NCBI RefSeq assembly: GCF_049056525.1
Contig: NZ_JBHUPT010000002.1
Span: forward strand, 1-64,000
DNA from: Leisingera coralii
GTDB taxonomy: Bacteria; Pseudomonadota; Alphaproteobacteria; Rhodobacterales; Rhodobacteraceae
Length of the DNA: 64,000 nucleotides
Direction of reading: 5' to 3'
The position numbers and the translations under genes were made by a program. Below the pieces are notes generated by a model. The model had not been told where the DNA came from. It worked only from the letters and a program-made list of their open reading frames with translations, and did no database searches. This document shows positions 8,595-16,188 of the stretch, piece after piece; position 1 is the first letter of the stretch; the number at the start of each line of letters is the position of its first letter.

Positions 8595-9215
8595 TTATCC
8601 TTCCGTGCGGCCGTTGCCGCCCACCATTTCGCGCAAACCTTGCAGTCGTTGCGCCTCATCTACAACACGTTTGCTGAGTCCGCCAGAGGCGAGGGCGGCA
8701 TGTATCACAGTTTGGCGCCCAAATGCCATTCCCAGCTCGTCCGCCGTGAGGCAGCCGATGAATTTGCCCTTGTAGGGCGTGCTCAGCTTCGACTTTCCGC
8801 GGCCCGACCCGTCAGAAGCCTGGATCAGCACCCGGGCCTCTTCCTTGGCCAGCCAGTCCTTGACCTTTTCAAAGCCGGCCACCGCGTCGCCCGACTTGCG
8901 CGCCAGGCTGATCAGACCGACGAGGCGGCGGACCACTTGGTCCTCCACCTCCCCGACAAGCCCGCCGGAGACCTGGACCTGCGATTTGAAGCCGCGGGCA
9001 AACAGCTTCTTTTTGACCGCGGTTTCCAGCGCCGGGCGGCTGGCCGCGACATAGACGCCGCGGCCCGGCAGCTTCTCCATCACGTCGGGCACGACCTGGC
9101 CCTCAGGACCCATCACAAAGCGGATGAGGCCCTGTTTGGGCTGGGTCTCGCCGGTTGCGATGCACTTGCGCTCGCTGCCTTCGGACCGGTCTTTTTGTAC
9201 GCCGCCGCGTGTCAT
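8595..9215 (-). CDS. ylxR: YlxR/RnpM-type RNA-binding protein with L7Ae-like C-terminus
   Basis: A 206-residue fusion of two small RNA-binding modules. Residues 13-62 are the YlxR (DUF448) fold, recognised by RKCIATGE and the LPGRGVYV loop. Residues from about 95 on resemble the L7Ae/YlxQ family, with the LARKSGDAVAGFEKV segment. In Firmicutes, YlxR (RnpM) binds RNase P RNA and YlxQ binds kink-turn RNA; the alphaproteobacterial fusion has no firm assignment known to me. Its position between nusA and infB is conserved widely and suggests a role in RNA or ribosome handling. Confidence 0.9.
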   Translation of the reverse strand: MTRGGVQKDRSEGSERKCIATGETQPKQGLIRFVMGPEGQVVPDVMEKLPGRGVYVAASRPALETAVKKKLFARGFKSQVQVSGGLVGEVEDQVVRRLVGLISLARKSGDAVAGFEKVKDWLAKEEARVLIQASDGSGRGKSKLSTPYKGKFIGCLTADELGMAFGRQTVIHAALASGGLSKRVVDEAQRLQGLREMVGGNGRTEG

Positions 9216-9241
9216 GCAGGTCTCCTTTGCAAAGCCCGGGG

Positions 9242-10858
9242 TCAGGCTTCGCCTTCCTCTTCGCCAGCGTCTTCGTCTTCTGCCGCTTCCGCTTCCAGCT
9301 CAGCCGGGTCAACCCAGCCCAGCATGATGCGGGCGGTCATGACCATGTCCTGCGCCTCTTCCAGCGACACGCCGAAGGGCTCCAGAATGCCGTCATCCTT
9401 GACCCGCTCACCGCCATCGGAGGTCCAGCCGCCGGCCAGCTCCCAGTCGGCGCAGGTGGCGAAATCTTCCAGCGACTTCACGTCGTCCTTGGCCAGCGCC
9501 TCGACCATCTGCGGGGTCAGGCCTTCGAACTGGATCAGGCTTTCCTCGGCACCGAGTTCACGGGCTGCATCCAGTGCCGCCTTGGCCTGGGCTTCCAGGA
9601 AGTCGCGGGCACGGGCCTGCAGTTCTTCGGCGGTGCCTTCGTCGACACCGTCAATCACCAGCAGTTCATCGAGCTCGACATAGGCAACCTCTTCCAGGTT
9701 GGTGAAGCCCTCAGACACCAGAAGCTGGGCAAAGAACTCGTCGAGATCAAGGGTCTCCATGAACAATTTCGTGCGCGCCTCGAATTCCTTCTGGCGGCGG
9801 GCCGATTCTTCTTCCTCGGTCATGATGTCGATATCGAGACCGGTCAGCTGCGACGCCAGGCGCACGTTCTGGCCGCGGCGGCCGATGGCGAGCGACAGCT
9901 GCTCTTCCGGCACCACAACCTCGATCTTGCCGGCTTCCTCGTCCAGCACCACCTTGGTCACTTCGGCCGGCTGCAGCGCGTTCACCAGGAAGGTCGGCTG
10001 ATCCTCGTTCCACGGGATGATGTCGATCTTCTCGCCCTGCAGTTCGTTCACCACGGCCTGCACGCGGGAGCCGCGCATACCCACACAGGCGCCGACCGGG
10101 TCGATCGAGCCGTCATAGGAGACCACGGCAATCTTGGCACGCGAACCCGGGTCGCGTGCAACCGCCTTGATCTCGATGATGCCGTCATAGATTTCCGGCA
10201 CTTCCATCTTGAACAGCTCGGCCATGAACTCCGGCGCGGTGCGCGACAGGAAGATCTGCGGGCCGCGCGGCTCACGGCGCACGTCCTTGATGTAGCAGCG
10301 CACGCGGTCGTTCGGGCGGTAGCTTTCACGGCCGATCTTCTCGTTGCGGCGCAGGATCGCTTCGCCGGCGCCCACGTCGACGATGACGTTGCCGTATTCC
10401 TCGCGCTTGACCAGGCCGTTGATGATGGTGCCGGCGCGGTCCTTGAATTCCTCGTACTGGCGGTCACGCTCAGCTTCGCGGACCTTCTGCAGGATCACCT
10501 GCTTGGCCGACTGTGCGGCGATGCGGCCCATTTCGACGGGCGGCACTTCCTCGACGTAGGTCTGGCCCACTTCGGGGTTCGCCATGTACTGGCGCGCCTG
10601 CTCGACGGTCATTTCGGCCTGGTAGTTCTCCAACTCGTCATCCGCCACGACGGTGCGCACGCGGGTAAAGGTGGCGCGGCCGGTCTTGCGGTCGATCGAC
10701 ACCCGGATGTCCATCTCGGCGCCATACCGGCTTTTGGCCGCACGGGCGAGGCTCTCTTCCATCGCCTCGATCACCAGGCCCGGGTCGATCATCTTTTCGC
10801 GCGCCACGGCCTCGGCGGTTTGCAACAGCTCCAGCTGGTTTGCAGAGGTGATAGCCAT
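9242..10858 (-). CDS. nusA: Transcription termination/antitermination factor NusA
   Basis: NusA binds RNA polymerase and nascent RNA and modulates pausing, intrinsic termination and rRNA antitermination. The 538-residue order is N-terminal polymerase-binding domain, S1 domain (about 135-200), two KH domains (to about 350) and two C-terminal helix-hairpin-helix acidic repeats, ending in a run of Glu/Asp/Ala. The C-terminal repeats match the gammaproteobacterial layout rather than the short Firmicute one. The ATG overlaps the rimP stop by one base (TAATG), so rimP and nusA are translationally coupled. Confidence 0.97.
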   Translation of the reverse strand: MAITSANQLELLQTAEAVAREKMIDPGLVIEAMEESLARAAKSRYGAEMDIRVSIDRKTGRATFTRVRTVVADDELENYQAEMTVEQARQYMANPEVGQTYVEEVPPVEMGRIAAQSAKQVILQKVREAERDRQYEEFKDRAGTIINGLVKREEYGNVIVDVGAGEAILRRNEKIGRESYRPNDRVRCYIKDVRREPRGPQIFLSRTAPEFMAELFKMEVPEIYDGIIEIKAVARDPGSRAKIAVVSYDGSIDPVGACVGMRGSRVQAVVNELQGEKIDIIPWNEDQPTFLVNALQPAEVTKVVLDEEAGKIEVVVPEEQLSLAIGRRGQNVRLASQLTGLDIDIMTEEEESARRQKEFEARTKLFMETLDLDEFFAQLLVSEGFTNLEEVAYVELDELLVIDGVDEGTAEELQARARDFLEAQAKAALDAARELGAEESLIQFEGLTPQMVEALAKDDVKSLEDFATCADWELAGGWTSDGGERVKDDGILEPFGVSLEEAQDMVMTARIMLGWVDPAELEAEAAEDEDAGEEEGEA

Positions 10859-11448
10859 TACTTTTTCTCCTCTTCGGACTCTTCGGTCTCGATTTCGTCG
10901 AATGCGTCTTCGTTGAGCGTCCCGGCCTCTTTGCGCTGACGCAGCATTTCCTTGATCAGATCATCGGTCAGAACCAGCTTGGCATCGCTCAGCCAGTCGA
11001 ATTTCAGACCGATGGTCACGGTCTCGCCCTGATCCTCGATGTTGATCAGGACTTCGTCTTCCTCGGTGCCCGCCAGCTCCCCCTTGAAGCGGCGGCGGCC
11101 GCCGACCATCTCGGCGGTTTCCAGCTTGGCCTCGTAGCCCTCGAACATCTCGAAGTCTTTCATCCGCGTCAGCGGACGGTCAATGCCGGGGCTCGACACT
11201 TCCAGGGCATAAGCATCGATGATCGGGTCCTCGACGTCCAGCACGGCGCTGACGGCGTTCGAAATCTCGGCGCAATCATCCACCTCGATACCGCCGTCGG
11301 GCTTGTCGGCCATGATCTGCAGCGTCGTCGACTTACCAGACATCAGCCGGATGCGCACCAGCTCATAGCCCAAGTCCTCGATCACCGGGGTGACGATCTC
11401 GGCCAGGCGCCGGTCGATGGCAGCTTTGGCAATCAGGTCGTTGGTCAT
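10858..11448 (-). CDS. rimP: Ribosome maturation factor RimP
   Basis: A 196-residue protein for 30S maturation. The N-terminal domain has the conserved family core around 'YELVRIRLMSG' and 'DDCAEISNAVSAVLDVEDPI', then 'YALEVSSPGIDRPL', the strongest RimP signature. An SH3-like C-terminal domain follows, with a Glu-rich tail. It is the first gene of the operon; the preceding 114 nt appear to be a regulated leader with its own terminator hairpin. Confidence 0.95.
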   Translation of the reverse strand: MTNDLIAKAAIDRRLAEIVTPVIEDLGYELVRIRLMSGKSTTLQIMADKPDGGIEVDDCAEISNAVSAVLDVEDPIIDAYALEVSSPGIDRPLTRMKDFEMFEGYEAKLETAEMVGGRRRFKGELAGTEEDEVLINIEDQGETVTIGLKFDWLSDAKLVLTDDLIKEMLRQRKEAGTLNEDAFDEIETEESEEEKK

Positions 11449-11562
11449 CAGACCTCCACTTGGAGCGGCAGGCGCGAACCTGCAAACACAAAAAAACGGG
11501 CGCGCGGCCCGTCGAAATTCCCGGTGGAGCCTTGAGCCAGAGGTTCAACGCGCCGCTGTTGT
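11449..11562 (-). ncRNA. Leader RNA of the rimP-nusA-infB operon (putative attenuator)
   Basis: From the predicted start near 11562 the leader runs about 114 nt to the rimP ATG and contains an intrinsic terminator-like hairpin (11490-11512) followed by seven U, about 40 nt before rimP. A second small hairpin, GCAGG-TTCGCG-CCTGC, lies between it and the start codon. An upstream GGCGCG could pair with CGCGCC in the terminator and act as an antiterminator. A bioinformatically defined 'rimP leader' attenuator has been described for alphaproteobacteria, as I recall; whether this is a member needs a covariance search. NusA, encoded downstream, would be a natural autoregulator. Confidence 0.5.
11490..11512 (-). 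terminator. Intrinsic terminator inside the rimP leader
   Basis: On the minus strand ACGGGC, a CGCGC loop and GCCCGT are followed by T7. It lies downstream of the promoter but upstream of rimP, so it would end transcription before the operon unless read through. Confidence 0.7.
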
Positions 11563-11568
11563 CAAAGC

Positions 11569-11597
11569 CATATAGGGGGGATTGGGTGAAACTGCAA
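11569..11597 (-). promoter_or_regulatory. Promoter of the rimP operon
   Basis: On the minus strand TTGCAG, a 17-bp spacer and TATATG. Both hexamers are near consensus, and the start would fall near 11562, between the preceding gene's stop and the leader terminator. Confidence 0.6.
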
Positions 11598-11629
11598 GGC
11601 TTGTCTTCGGGGATGGCCGCGCTGCGGTG

Positions 11630-12475
11630 TCAGGCCATCCACCAGCGTTCGGCGATGCGGCCGTCATCCAGCGGCGCGCGCTGGCCCACCTTGCGCGGGA
11701 TGCCGACGTTGTGCCGCGCCGCCAGAGCCATGTCGCTGGACGAGGGGTGATACAGGAACTCGCCCCGGCGCAGCAAGCCGCGCGGTTCCGGCAGGGCTGC
11801 CACGTCAACATATCCATCGCGCAGAGCCTCAGCCCGGACAGCGGCGTCGGGGATCACGATGATCTCCACCGCATCCGCCCAGCCGGCAGTTCCAGCCTTG
11901 TAGTGATCCGCCACCTTGGACGCGCGGAAATGGCGGCCCTCCTGGGCTCGCTCCACCTTGTAGCAGCCGGTGCCGATCGCCTCTGACAGCGGCACCGGCA
12001 GATCGCCGCCAAGGGCAATCATCTGGTCCGCGCTGGCCAGCAGATAAGGCAGATGCGGGTTGGGCTGCGCCAGCTCCACCAGCAGCTGATGGCCGCCCAG
12101 CGCGGTGATTGCACGCACCTCTGCCCCGGTGATTCCCTGCACCAGGAGCGAGGCGGCGGCATCTTCCGCTGTCAGCGGGCTGCCATCATGAAACGCCACT
12201 CCCTCACGCAGGTTGAAGGTCCAGGTCCGGGCGTCCTGGGTGGAGTGCCAGCCCGTCGCCAGTTCGCCGCGCAGCAGCCCGTCGGGGGCAATCTCGGTCA
12301 GCGTGTCATAGATCGCGCCGCGGGCGGCCTGCTCCAGCATCCCGCCGTCGCGCGGGACCGCCAGGCGCAGCACGCCGCCTTCCTTGGGGGAGGCATGGAC
12401 CGATCCGCCGGCAGCAGCCAGCAGGGCAGCGGCAGCACCCGAGGTGAACAGCGCGCGGCGGTCGATGCGCGTCAT
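11630..12475 (-). CDS. Half-size family 5 solute-binding protein
   Basis: A 281-residue protein with the fold signature of the oligopeptide/dipeptide-binding (SBP_bac_5) family: 'DTLTEIAPDGLLRGELATGW', 'WTFNLREGVAFHDGSPLTAEDAAASL' and 'ATGCYKVE'-like 'GTGCYKVERAQ'. Full-length members have about 500 residues; this one stops after the first lobe, yet ends in a normal stop with no frameshifted remainder downstream. The N-terminus has a twin-arginine signal (DRRALF, then an Ala/Leu-rich stretch). No ABC permease or ATPase genes are nearby. It starts four bases inside pip (ATGA), suggesting peptide-related function. It may be a domesticated binding domain rather than a transporter part. Confidence 0.75.
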   Translation of the reverse strand: MTRIDRRALFTSGAAAALLAAAGGSVHASPKEGGVLRLAVPRDGGMLEQAARGAIYDTLTEIAPDGLLRGELATGWHSTQDARTWTFNLREGVAFHDGSPLTAEDAAASLLVQGITGAEVRAITALGGHQLLVELAQPNPHLPYLLASADQMIALGGDLPVPLSEAIGTGCYKVERAQEGRHFRASKVADHYKAGTAGWADAVEIIVIPDAAVRAEALRDGYVDVAALPEPRGLLRRGEFLYHPSSSDMALAARHNVGIPRKVGQRAPLDDGRIAERWWMA

Positions 12476-13452
12476 GGCACAAGCTCTCCTGCAATCCGGT
12501 CCATCGCCCGGACCAGCTCAGCGCTGATTCCCGGCTCCGACAGAGCATGGCCGGCATTGCGCACCATCTTCAACTCCGCATTTGGCCACAGCTCATTCAG
12601 GCGCCAGGCGGACGTGGGTGGACAAATCATGTCATAGCGGCCCTGCACGATCACGCCGGGGATATGGGAAATCCGCCCCATGTTGGCAAGGATCTGGCCG
12701 TCATAATCAAGAAAGCCGCCATTTCGGAAATAATGGTTCTCCAGCCGGGCAAAGGCACGGGCGTAGTCCCCGGGGCTTTCACCGCTGTGGCCGTTGGAGT
12801 GCACCGACGCCAGCGCGTTTTCCCACGCCGACCAGGCACGGCCAAAGCGCACTTCCTCGTCCAGGTTTCCGGAAAACAGCCGCTTGTGATAGGCGCCGAT
12901 CATGTCGCTGCGCTCGCCATCGGGGATCAGCGAGACGAATTTGGCCCAGGTTTCGGGCCAGAACTTGCCGGCGCCACCGCCGTAGAACCAGTCGAGCTCC
13001 GCCTTGGTCATCAGGAAGACGCCGCGCAGGATCATCTGCTGCACCCGGTCCGGGTGGGTCTGGGCATAGATCAGCGCCAGGGTCGCCCCCCAGCTGCCGC
13101 CGAACAGGATCCACGACTCGATGCCAAGCTGGCGGCGAATCAGCTCTATGTCGGCGACCAGGTGCCAGGTGGTGTTGTCCTCGCAGGAGGCATAGGGGCG
13201 CGAGCGGCCGCAGCCGCGCTGGTCGAACAGGACGATCCGGTAAATATCGGGGTCGAAATAACGCCGCATTGCCGGACTGCTGCCGCCGCCGGGGCCGCCA
13301 TGGCACACGATCACGGGAATCCCGTTTGGATTGCCGCTCTGCTCTGCATATATCCGGTGTCCCTGGCCTGCGTCGAACATGCGCTGGTCAAAGGGCTCGA
13401 CAGGCGGGTAAAGATAATGCACTGCGCGCTTTTGGTCCGGGTATCTATCCAT
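12472..13452 (-). CDS. pip: Prolyl iminopeptidase
   Basis: A 326-residue alpha/beta hydrolase (peptidase family S33) that removes N-terminal proline from peptides in the cytoplasm. The nucleophile elbow is GGSWG with Ser120; the oxyanion HGGPGGG is at 51-57; the family-specific DQRGCGRS follows. The catalytic Asp and His lie in the C-terminal third (GRYD and GHALSEPG). The length fits the family. It is followed by the overlapping half-size peptide-binding protein and diverges from ubiG. Confidence 0.95.
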   Translation of the reverse strand: MDRYPDQKRAVHYLYPPVEPFDQRMFDAGQGHRIYAEQSGNPNGIPVIVCHGGPGGGSSPAMRRYFDPDIYRIVLFDQRGCGRSRPYASCEDNTTWHLVADIELIRRQLGIESWILFGGSWGATLALIYAQTHPDRVQQMILRGVFLMTKAELDWFYGGGAGKFWPETWAKFVSLIPDGERSDMIGAYHKRLFSGNLDEEVRFGRAWSAWENALASVHSNGHSGESPGDYARAFARLENHYFRNGGFLDYDGQILANMGRISHIPGVIVQGRYDMICPPTSAWRLNELWPNAELKMVRNAGHALSEPGISAELVRAMDRIAGELVP

Positions 13453-13502
13453 TACTGACCTTAGTGAAACGTCAGACTACAAAAGAGCACACGGAGACAG
13501 GA

Positions 13503-14249
13503 ATGCAAGCGCCTCAATCCACGGTCGACCCAGCGGAAATCGCCAAATTCGAGGCGATGGCGGCGGAGTGGTGGGATCCGCATGGCAAATTCAAGCCGCT
13601 GCACATGCTGAACCCGTGCCGGCTCGACTATATCACCAGCCAGATCGCTGCCGAATTTAACCGCGATCTGACGGCACGGAACCCGTTCGAAGGGCTGCGG
13701 CTCCTGGATATCGGCTGCGGCGGCGGGCTGCTGAGCGAACCGATGGCCCGGCTGGGCGCGACGGTTGTGGGCGCCGATGCTGCCGAGGGCAACCTGCCGG
13801 TGGCGCGCATCCATGCGGAACAATCCGGGCTCGAGATCGACTACCGCCACACCACCGCCGAAGCGCTGGCCGAGGCCGGCGAGCAATTCGACGTGGTGCT
13901 CAACATGGAGGTGGTGGAGCATGTCGCCGATCCGCTCAGCTATCTGACCGCGACTCAGCAGCTGCTGAAACCCGGCGGGCTGGAGATCTGCTCGACCATC
14001 AACCGCAACCCCAAGAGCTTTGCCATGGCCATCGTCGGTGCCGAGGTGATCATGCGCTGGCTGCCGCGCGGCACTCATGAATGGTCCAAGTTCATCACCC
14101 CGGATGAGCTGTTCGAGTTGCTGCGCAAGGCCGGGCTGAAACCGGTGGACCGCAAGGGATTCGTGTTCAATCCGATCACCTGGAACTGGTCGATTTCCGA
14201 CCGGGACCTGTCGGTCAACTATGTGACTGCGAGCGTGAAACCCGGCTGA
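13503..14249 (+). CDS. ubiG: Ubiquinone biosynthesis O-methyltransferase UbiG
   Basis: This enzyme carries out both O-methylations of ubiquinone synthesis using S-adenosylmethionine. The SAM motif LLDIGCGGG lies at about 67-75; 'NMEVVEHVADP' and 'CSTINRN' are family signatures. The frame is open far upstream, but the ATG giving MQAPQSTVDPAEIAKFEAMA has GGAGACAGG at proper spacing and begins the family-typical N-terminus, so I chose it (248 residues). It is a single gene followed by a palindrome and the candidate 6S RNA. Confidence 0.97.
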   Translation: MQAPQSTVDPAEIAKFEAMAAEWWDPHGKFKPLHMLNPCRLDYITSQIAAEFNRDLTARNPFEGLRLLDIGCGGGLLSEPMARLGATVVGADAAEGNLPVARIHAEQSGLEIDYRHTTAEALAEAGEQFDVVLNMEVVEHVADPLSYLTATQQLLKPGGLEICSTINRNPKSFAMAIVGAEVIMRWLPRGTHEWSKFITPDELFELLRKAGLKPVDRKGFVFNPITWNWSISDRDLSVNYVTASVKPG

Positions 14250-14281
14250 GCTGCCCCCCTGCCGCCGCGCCTGACTTGCCG

Positions 14282-14299
14282 CCTATCCTTAAGGATAGG
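14282..14299. repeat. 18-bp perfect palindrome
   Basis: CCTATCCTT-AAGGATAGG, 32 nt past the ubiG stop. No T-run follows, so it is either a weak ubiG transcript end or an operator in front of the downstream RNA unit. Confidence 0.5.
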
Positions 14300-14371
14300 T
14301 GCTAACGCTTATGCACTCTTTAGTTGCCGCGTCCCGATTGCTAATCTCAGATATCGGATTTGGAATATTAT

Positions 14372-14521
14372 CCGGTCCGCCAGGGGTCGTGTCCCCGAAC
14401 CGAGGGAGTGCTTTCCACTGTTTATGGTGGGTCCGCCCAAAGGTTGCCGATGCCGCCACTCACGGATTGATGGGGACTGATGGGGAAGAGGGGCGCCTGC
14501 TTGCAGGCGTCCTTCTTTTTT
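14372..14521 (+). ncRNA. ssrS: Candidate 6S RNA
   Basis: About 150 nt of gene-free DNA ending in an intrinsic terminator. The sequence resembles 6S RNA: GTCCCCGAACCG (compare GTCCCCTGAGCCG of the Escherichia coli RNA), then a CCAC...GTGG hairpin followed at once by GTCCGCCC (compare CCAC...GTGG then GCTCCGCGG). GTCCCC at 14391-14396 pairs exactly with GGGGAC at 14472-14477, giving a long stem around a central unpaired region, as expected for the polymerase-binding open-promoter mimic. 6S RNA holds the housekeeping sigma-70 holoenzyme in stationary phase. The 5' end is approximate; the identification rests on remembered motif similarity, not a search. Confidence 0.55.
14491..14521 (+). terminator. 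Intrinsic terminator of the candidate 6S RNA
   Basis: A 9-bp stem (one G-T pair) built on CGCCTG and CAGGCG with a 4-nt CTTG loop, followed by TTCTTTTTT. Confidence 0.75.
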
Positions 14522-14562
14522 GGGAAATCGTTTCAGTCAACAGGCTGCCGGGACCGGCCGGC

Positions 14563-15003
14563 TCAGCCGCTTTCTTCCAGCTTGCCGCGCAGCTCGCGCA
14601 GGATCGGCAGGGTGGCCCTGACCCGGTCGCTGCCCAACTCGCCGACCACTTCTGAAATCACCGGAATGATCCCGGCCAGCGCCGCATCGCGGGCTTGTTT
14701 GCCGGCCGGGCTGATCGCCACCATCTTGCGCCGCGCATCATCCCAATCGGGGCGGACGTGGATGTAGCCCGCCACTTCCAGTTTGTTCAGCGTGTTGGTC
14801 ATCGCCCCGCGTGTCACGTGGAACGCCTTGGCCAGCTGAGCGGGCGAGCGTTCCAGCCCGGCACGGGCCAGGTGGTTCAGTACCGAGAAATGCGACAGTT
14901 CCATCCCTTTTGGCAGCACTTTGCTGAGGCGTGACCGGGCCAGCTGGTCAGCCATGAGTATCTCGCTGAACAGCGATACCGCCAGGGAATGGGTCTCGTC
15001 CAT
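14563..15003 (-). CDS. MarR-family transcriptional regulator
   Basis: A 146-residue winged-helix regulator. The core 'SHFSVLNHLAR...SPAQLAKAFHVTRGAMTNTLNKLEVAGYIHVRPDWDDARRKMVAISPAGK' contains the recognition helix and the MarR wing DXRXK (DDARRK). It is expected to act as a dimer on palindromic DNA and respond to a small ligand or oxidant. Its ATG overlaps the nitrilase stop by one base (TGATG), so it is the last gene of a grxC-nitrilase-marR unit; regulation of that unit is a reasonable guess. The ligand is unknown. Confidence 0.9.
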   Translation of the reverse strand: MDETHSLAVSLFSEILMADQLARSRLSKVLPKGMELSHFSVLNHLARAGLERSPAQLAKAFHVTRGAMTNTLNKLEVAGYIHVRPDWDDARRKMVAISPAGKQARDAALAGIIPVISEVVGELGSDRVRATLPILRELRGKLEESG

Positions 15004-15833
15004 CAGGGTCCGTCAAACTCCCGGTCGTGGGTGAGGGAAGGCACGCGCCTGCGTGCTTCTGCCACTTTTTCGAGGTCGAGATCAACGTAAGTCACGCCAG
15101 GCTCCTGGCCCGCATCCGCCAGCACCTCGCCCCAAGGGGCGACAGCCAGGGTATGGCCATAGGTCTTGCGGCTGGGCCCGCGGGAGGCCGGGTGCTTGCC
15201 GGTCTGCGCCGGCGCCAGCACGAAACAGCCGGTCTCGATCGCCCGGGCGCGCAACAGCGAATGCCAATGCGCCGCGCCGGTCACATAGGAGAACGCCGCC
15301 GGCACGGTCAGGATCTGCGCCCCGCCCTTGGCCAGTGCCCGGTGCAGACGCGGGAAGCGCACGTCGTAGCAGATGGTCATGCCAATGCTGGCAAAGGGCG
15401 TCTCCGCCACGACGGCTTTGGTGCCCGGGCGGTAGCCATCGGATTCACGGTAGGTTTCCTCCGGTGTGACCTCCACATCGAACATGTGGATCTTGTCATA
15501 ACGCGCGGTGATTTCACCCTGCGGGCTGATCAGGAACTGCCGGTTGGCAAAGCGCCCGTCGCCGTCATGGGTCTTGATCCCCAGCGAGCCCAGCAGCAGC
15601 CAGACCCCGTGTCTGGCCGCCTCTTCGCGGAGGGCAGACAGGGTCGGGTCGTCCTCCTCGTGGCAAAGAACGCTATTCTGATGCGTCCTGCTGCCGGAGA
15701 GGCAATTGGTGACCTCGGGTGTCAGCACGAAACCGGCCCCGCCGCGCACAGCCTCCGCCATCATTGCTTTCACCGTTTCCAGGTTTTCGGCCGGGATATC
15801 GGTGGATGTCATCTGAAGCAGAGCTGCGCGCAT
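15003..15833 (-). CDS. Carbon-nitrogen hydrolase (Nit1/Nit2-type amidase)
   Basis: A 276-residue nitrilase-superfamily enzyme with the full catalytic triad: Glu40 (LTPEVTN), Lys114 (YDKIHMFDV) and Cys155 (TICYDVRFP). The 'KIHMFDVEV' and 'CYDVRFP' segments match the Nit branch, whose characterised members hydrolyse deaminated glutathione or omega-amides. The neighbouring glutaredoxin gene, 15 nt upstream, fits a glutathione link. It does not resemble aliphatic amidases or ureidopropionases closely. The deaminated-glutathione amidase role is an inference from family and context. Confidence 0.88.
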   Translation of the reverse strand: MRAALLQMTSTDIPAENLETVKAMMAEAVRGGAGFVLTPEVTNCLSGSRTHQNSVLCHEEDDPTLSALREEAARHGVWLLLGSLGIKTHDGDGRFANRQFLISPQGEITARYDKIHMFDVEVTPEETYRESDGYRPGTKAVVAETPFASIGMTICYDVRFPRLHRALAKGGAQILTVPAAFSYVTGAAHWHSLLRARAIETGCFVLAPAQTGKHPASRGPSRKTYGHTLAVAPWGEVLADAGQEPGVTYVDLDLEKVAEARRRVPSLTHDREFDGP

Positions 15834-15848
15834 CTTGTCTCTCCGGGC

Positions 15849-16106
15849 TCAGGCTGCCAGCAGCGGGTCGAGCTTGCCCGCCTGCTCCAGCGCATAAAGG
15901 TCGTCGCAGCCGCCTACATGGGTCTCGCCGATGAAGATCTGCGGCACCGTGCGGCCGCCGTTGGCGCGCTGGATCATCTCCGCCTTGCGCTCCGGCTCTT
16001 CCAGCACGTTGACTTCCGAAAAAGCCACGCCCTTCTGGTTCAGCAGCCGCTTGGCCGCATGGCAGTAGCCGCACAGAGGCGAGGTGTAGATTTCAACCGT
16101 TTTCAT
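15849..16106 (-). CDS. grxC: Glutaredoxin 3
   Basis: An 85-residue dithiol glutaredoxin reducing disulfides and glutathione mixed disulfides in the cytoplasm. The redox motif is CGYC (Cys12, Cys15), with the TVPQIFIG cis-proline loop and the GGCDDL glutathione-binding turn. CGYC rather than CPYC is common in alphaproteobacterial GrxC. It leads the grxC-nitrilase-marR cluster, 82 nt after comF. Confidence 0.95.
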   Translation of the reverse strand: MKTVEIYTSPLCGYCHAAKRLLNQKGVAFSEVNVLEEPERKAEMIQRANGGRTVPQIFIGETHVGGCDDLYALEQAGKLDPLLAA

Positions 16107-16188
16107 TCAGGACCCCATGTTCTGGTTTCGAAGGTTGTGGAGGAATTGGGGATTCATTGCAACAATTGCCAGAGGCCGGCGGACGGGC

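Noticed and set aside
6271..8775. Long open frame antisense to infB (about 830 codons)
   Set aside because: High-GC codon bias keeps the opposite strand open; His/Leu/Arg-rich product, no ribosome site, no family resemblance. The same applies opposite secA, the ABC pair, maeB and mutS.
11470..11486. tRNA-like T-arm (GCAGG-TTCGCG-CCTGC) before rimP
   Set aside because: Loop is six bases without the conserved A58, and no matching acceptor or anticodon arms are found upstream; an initiator tRNA is not present here.
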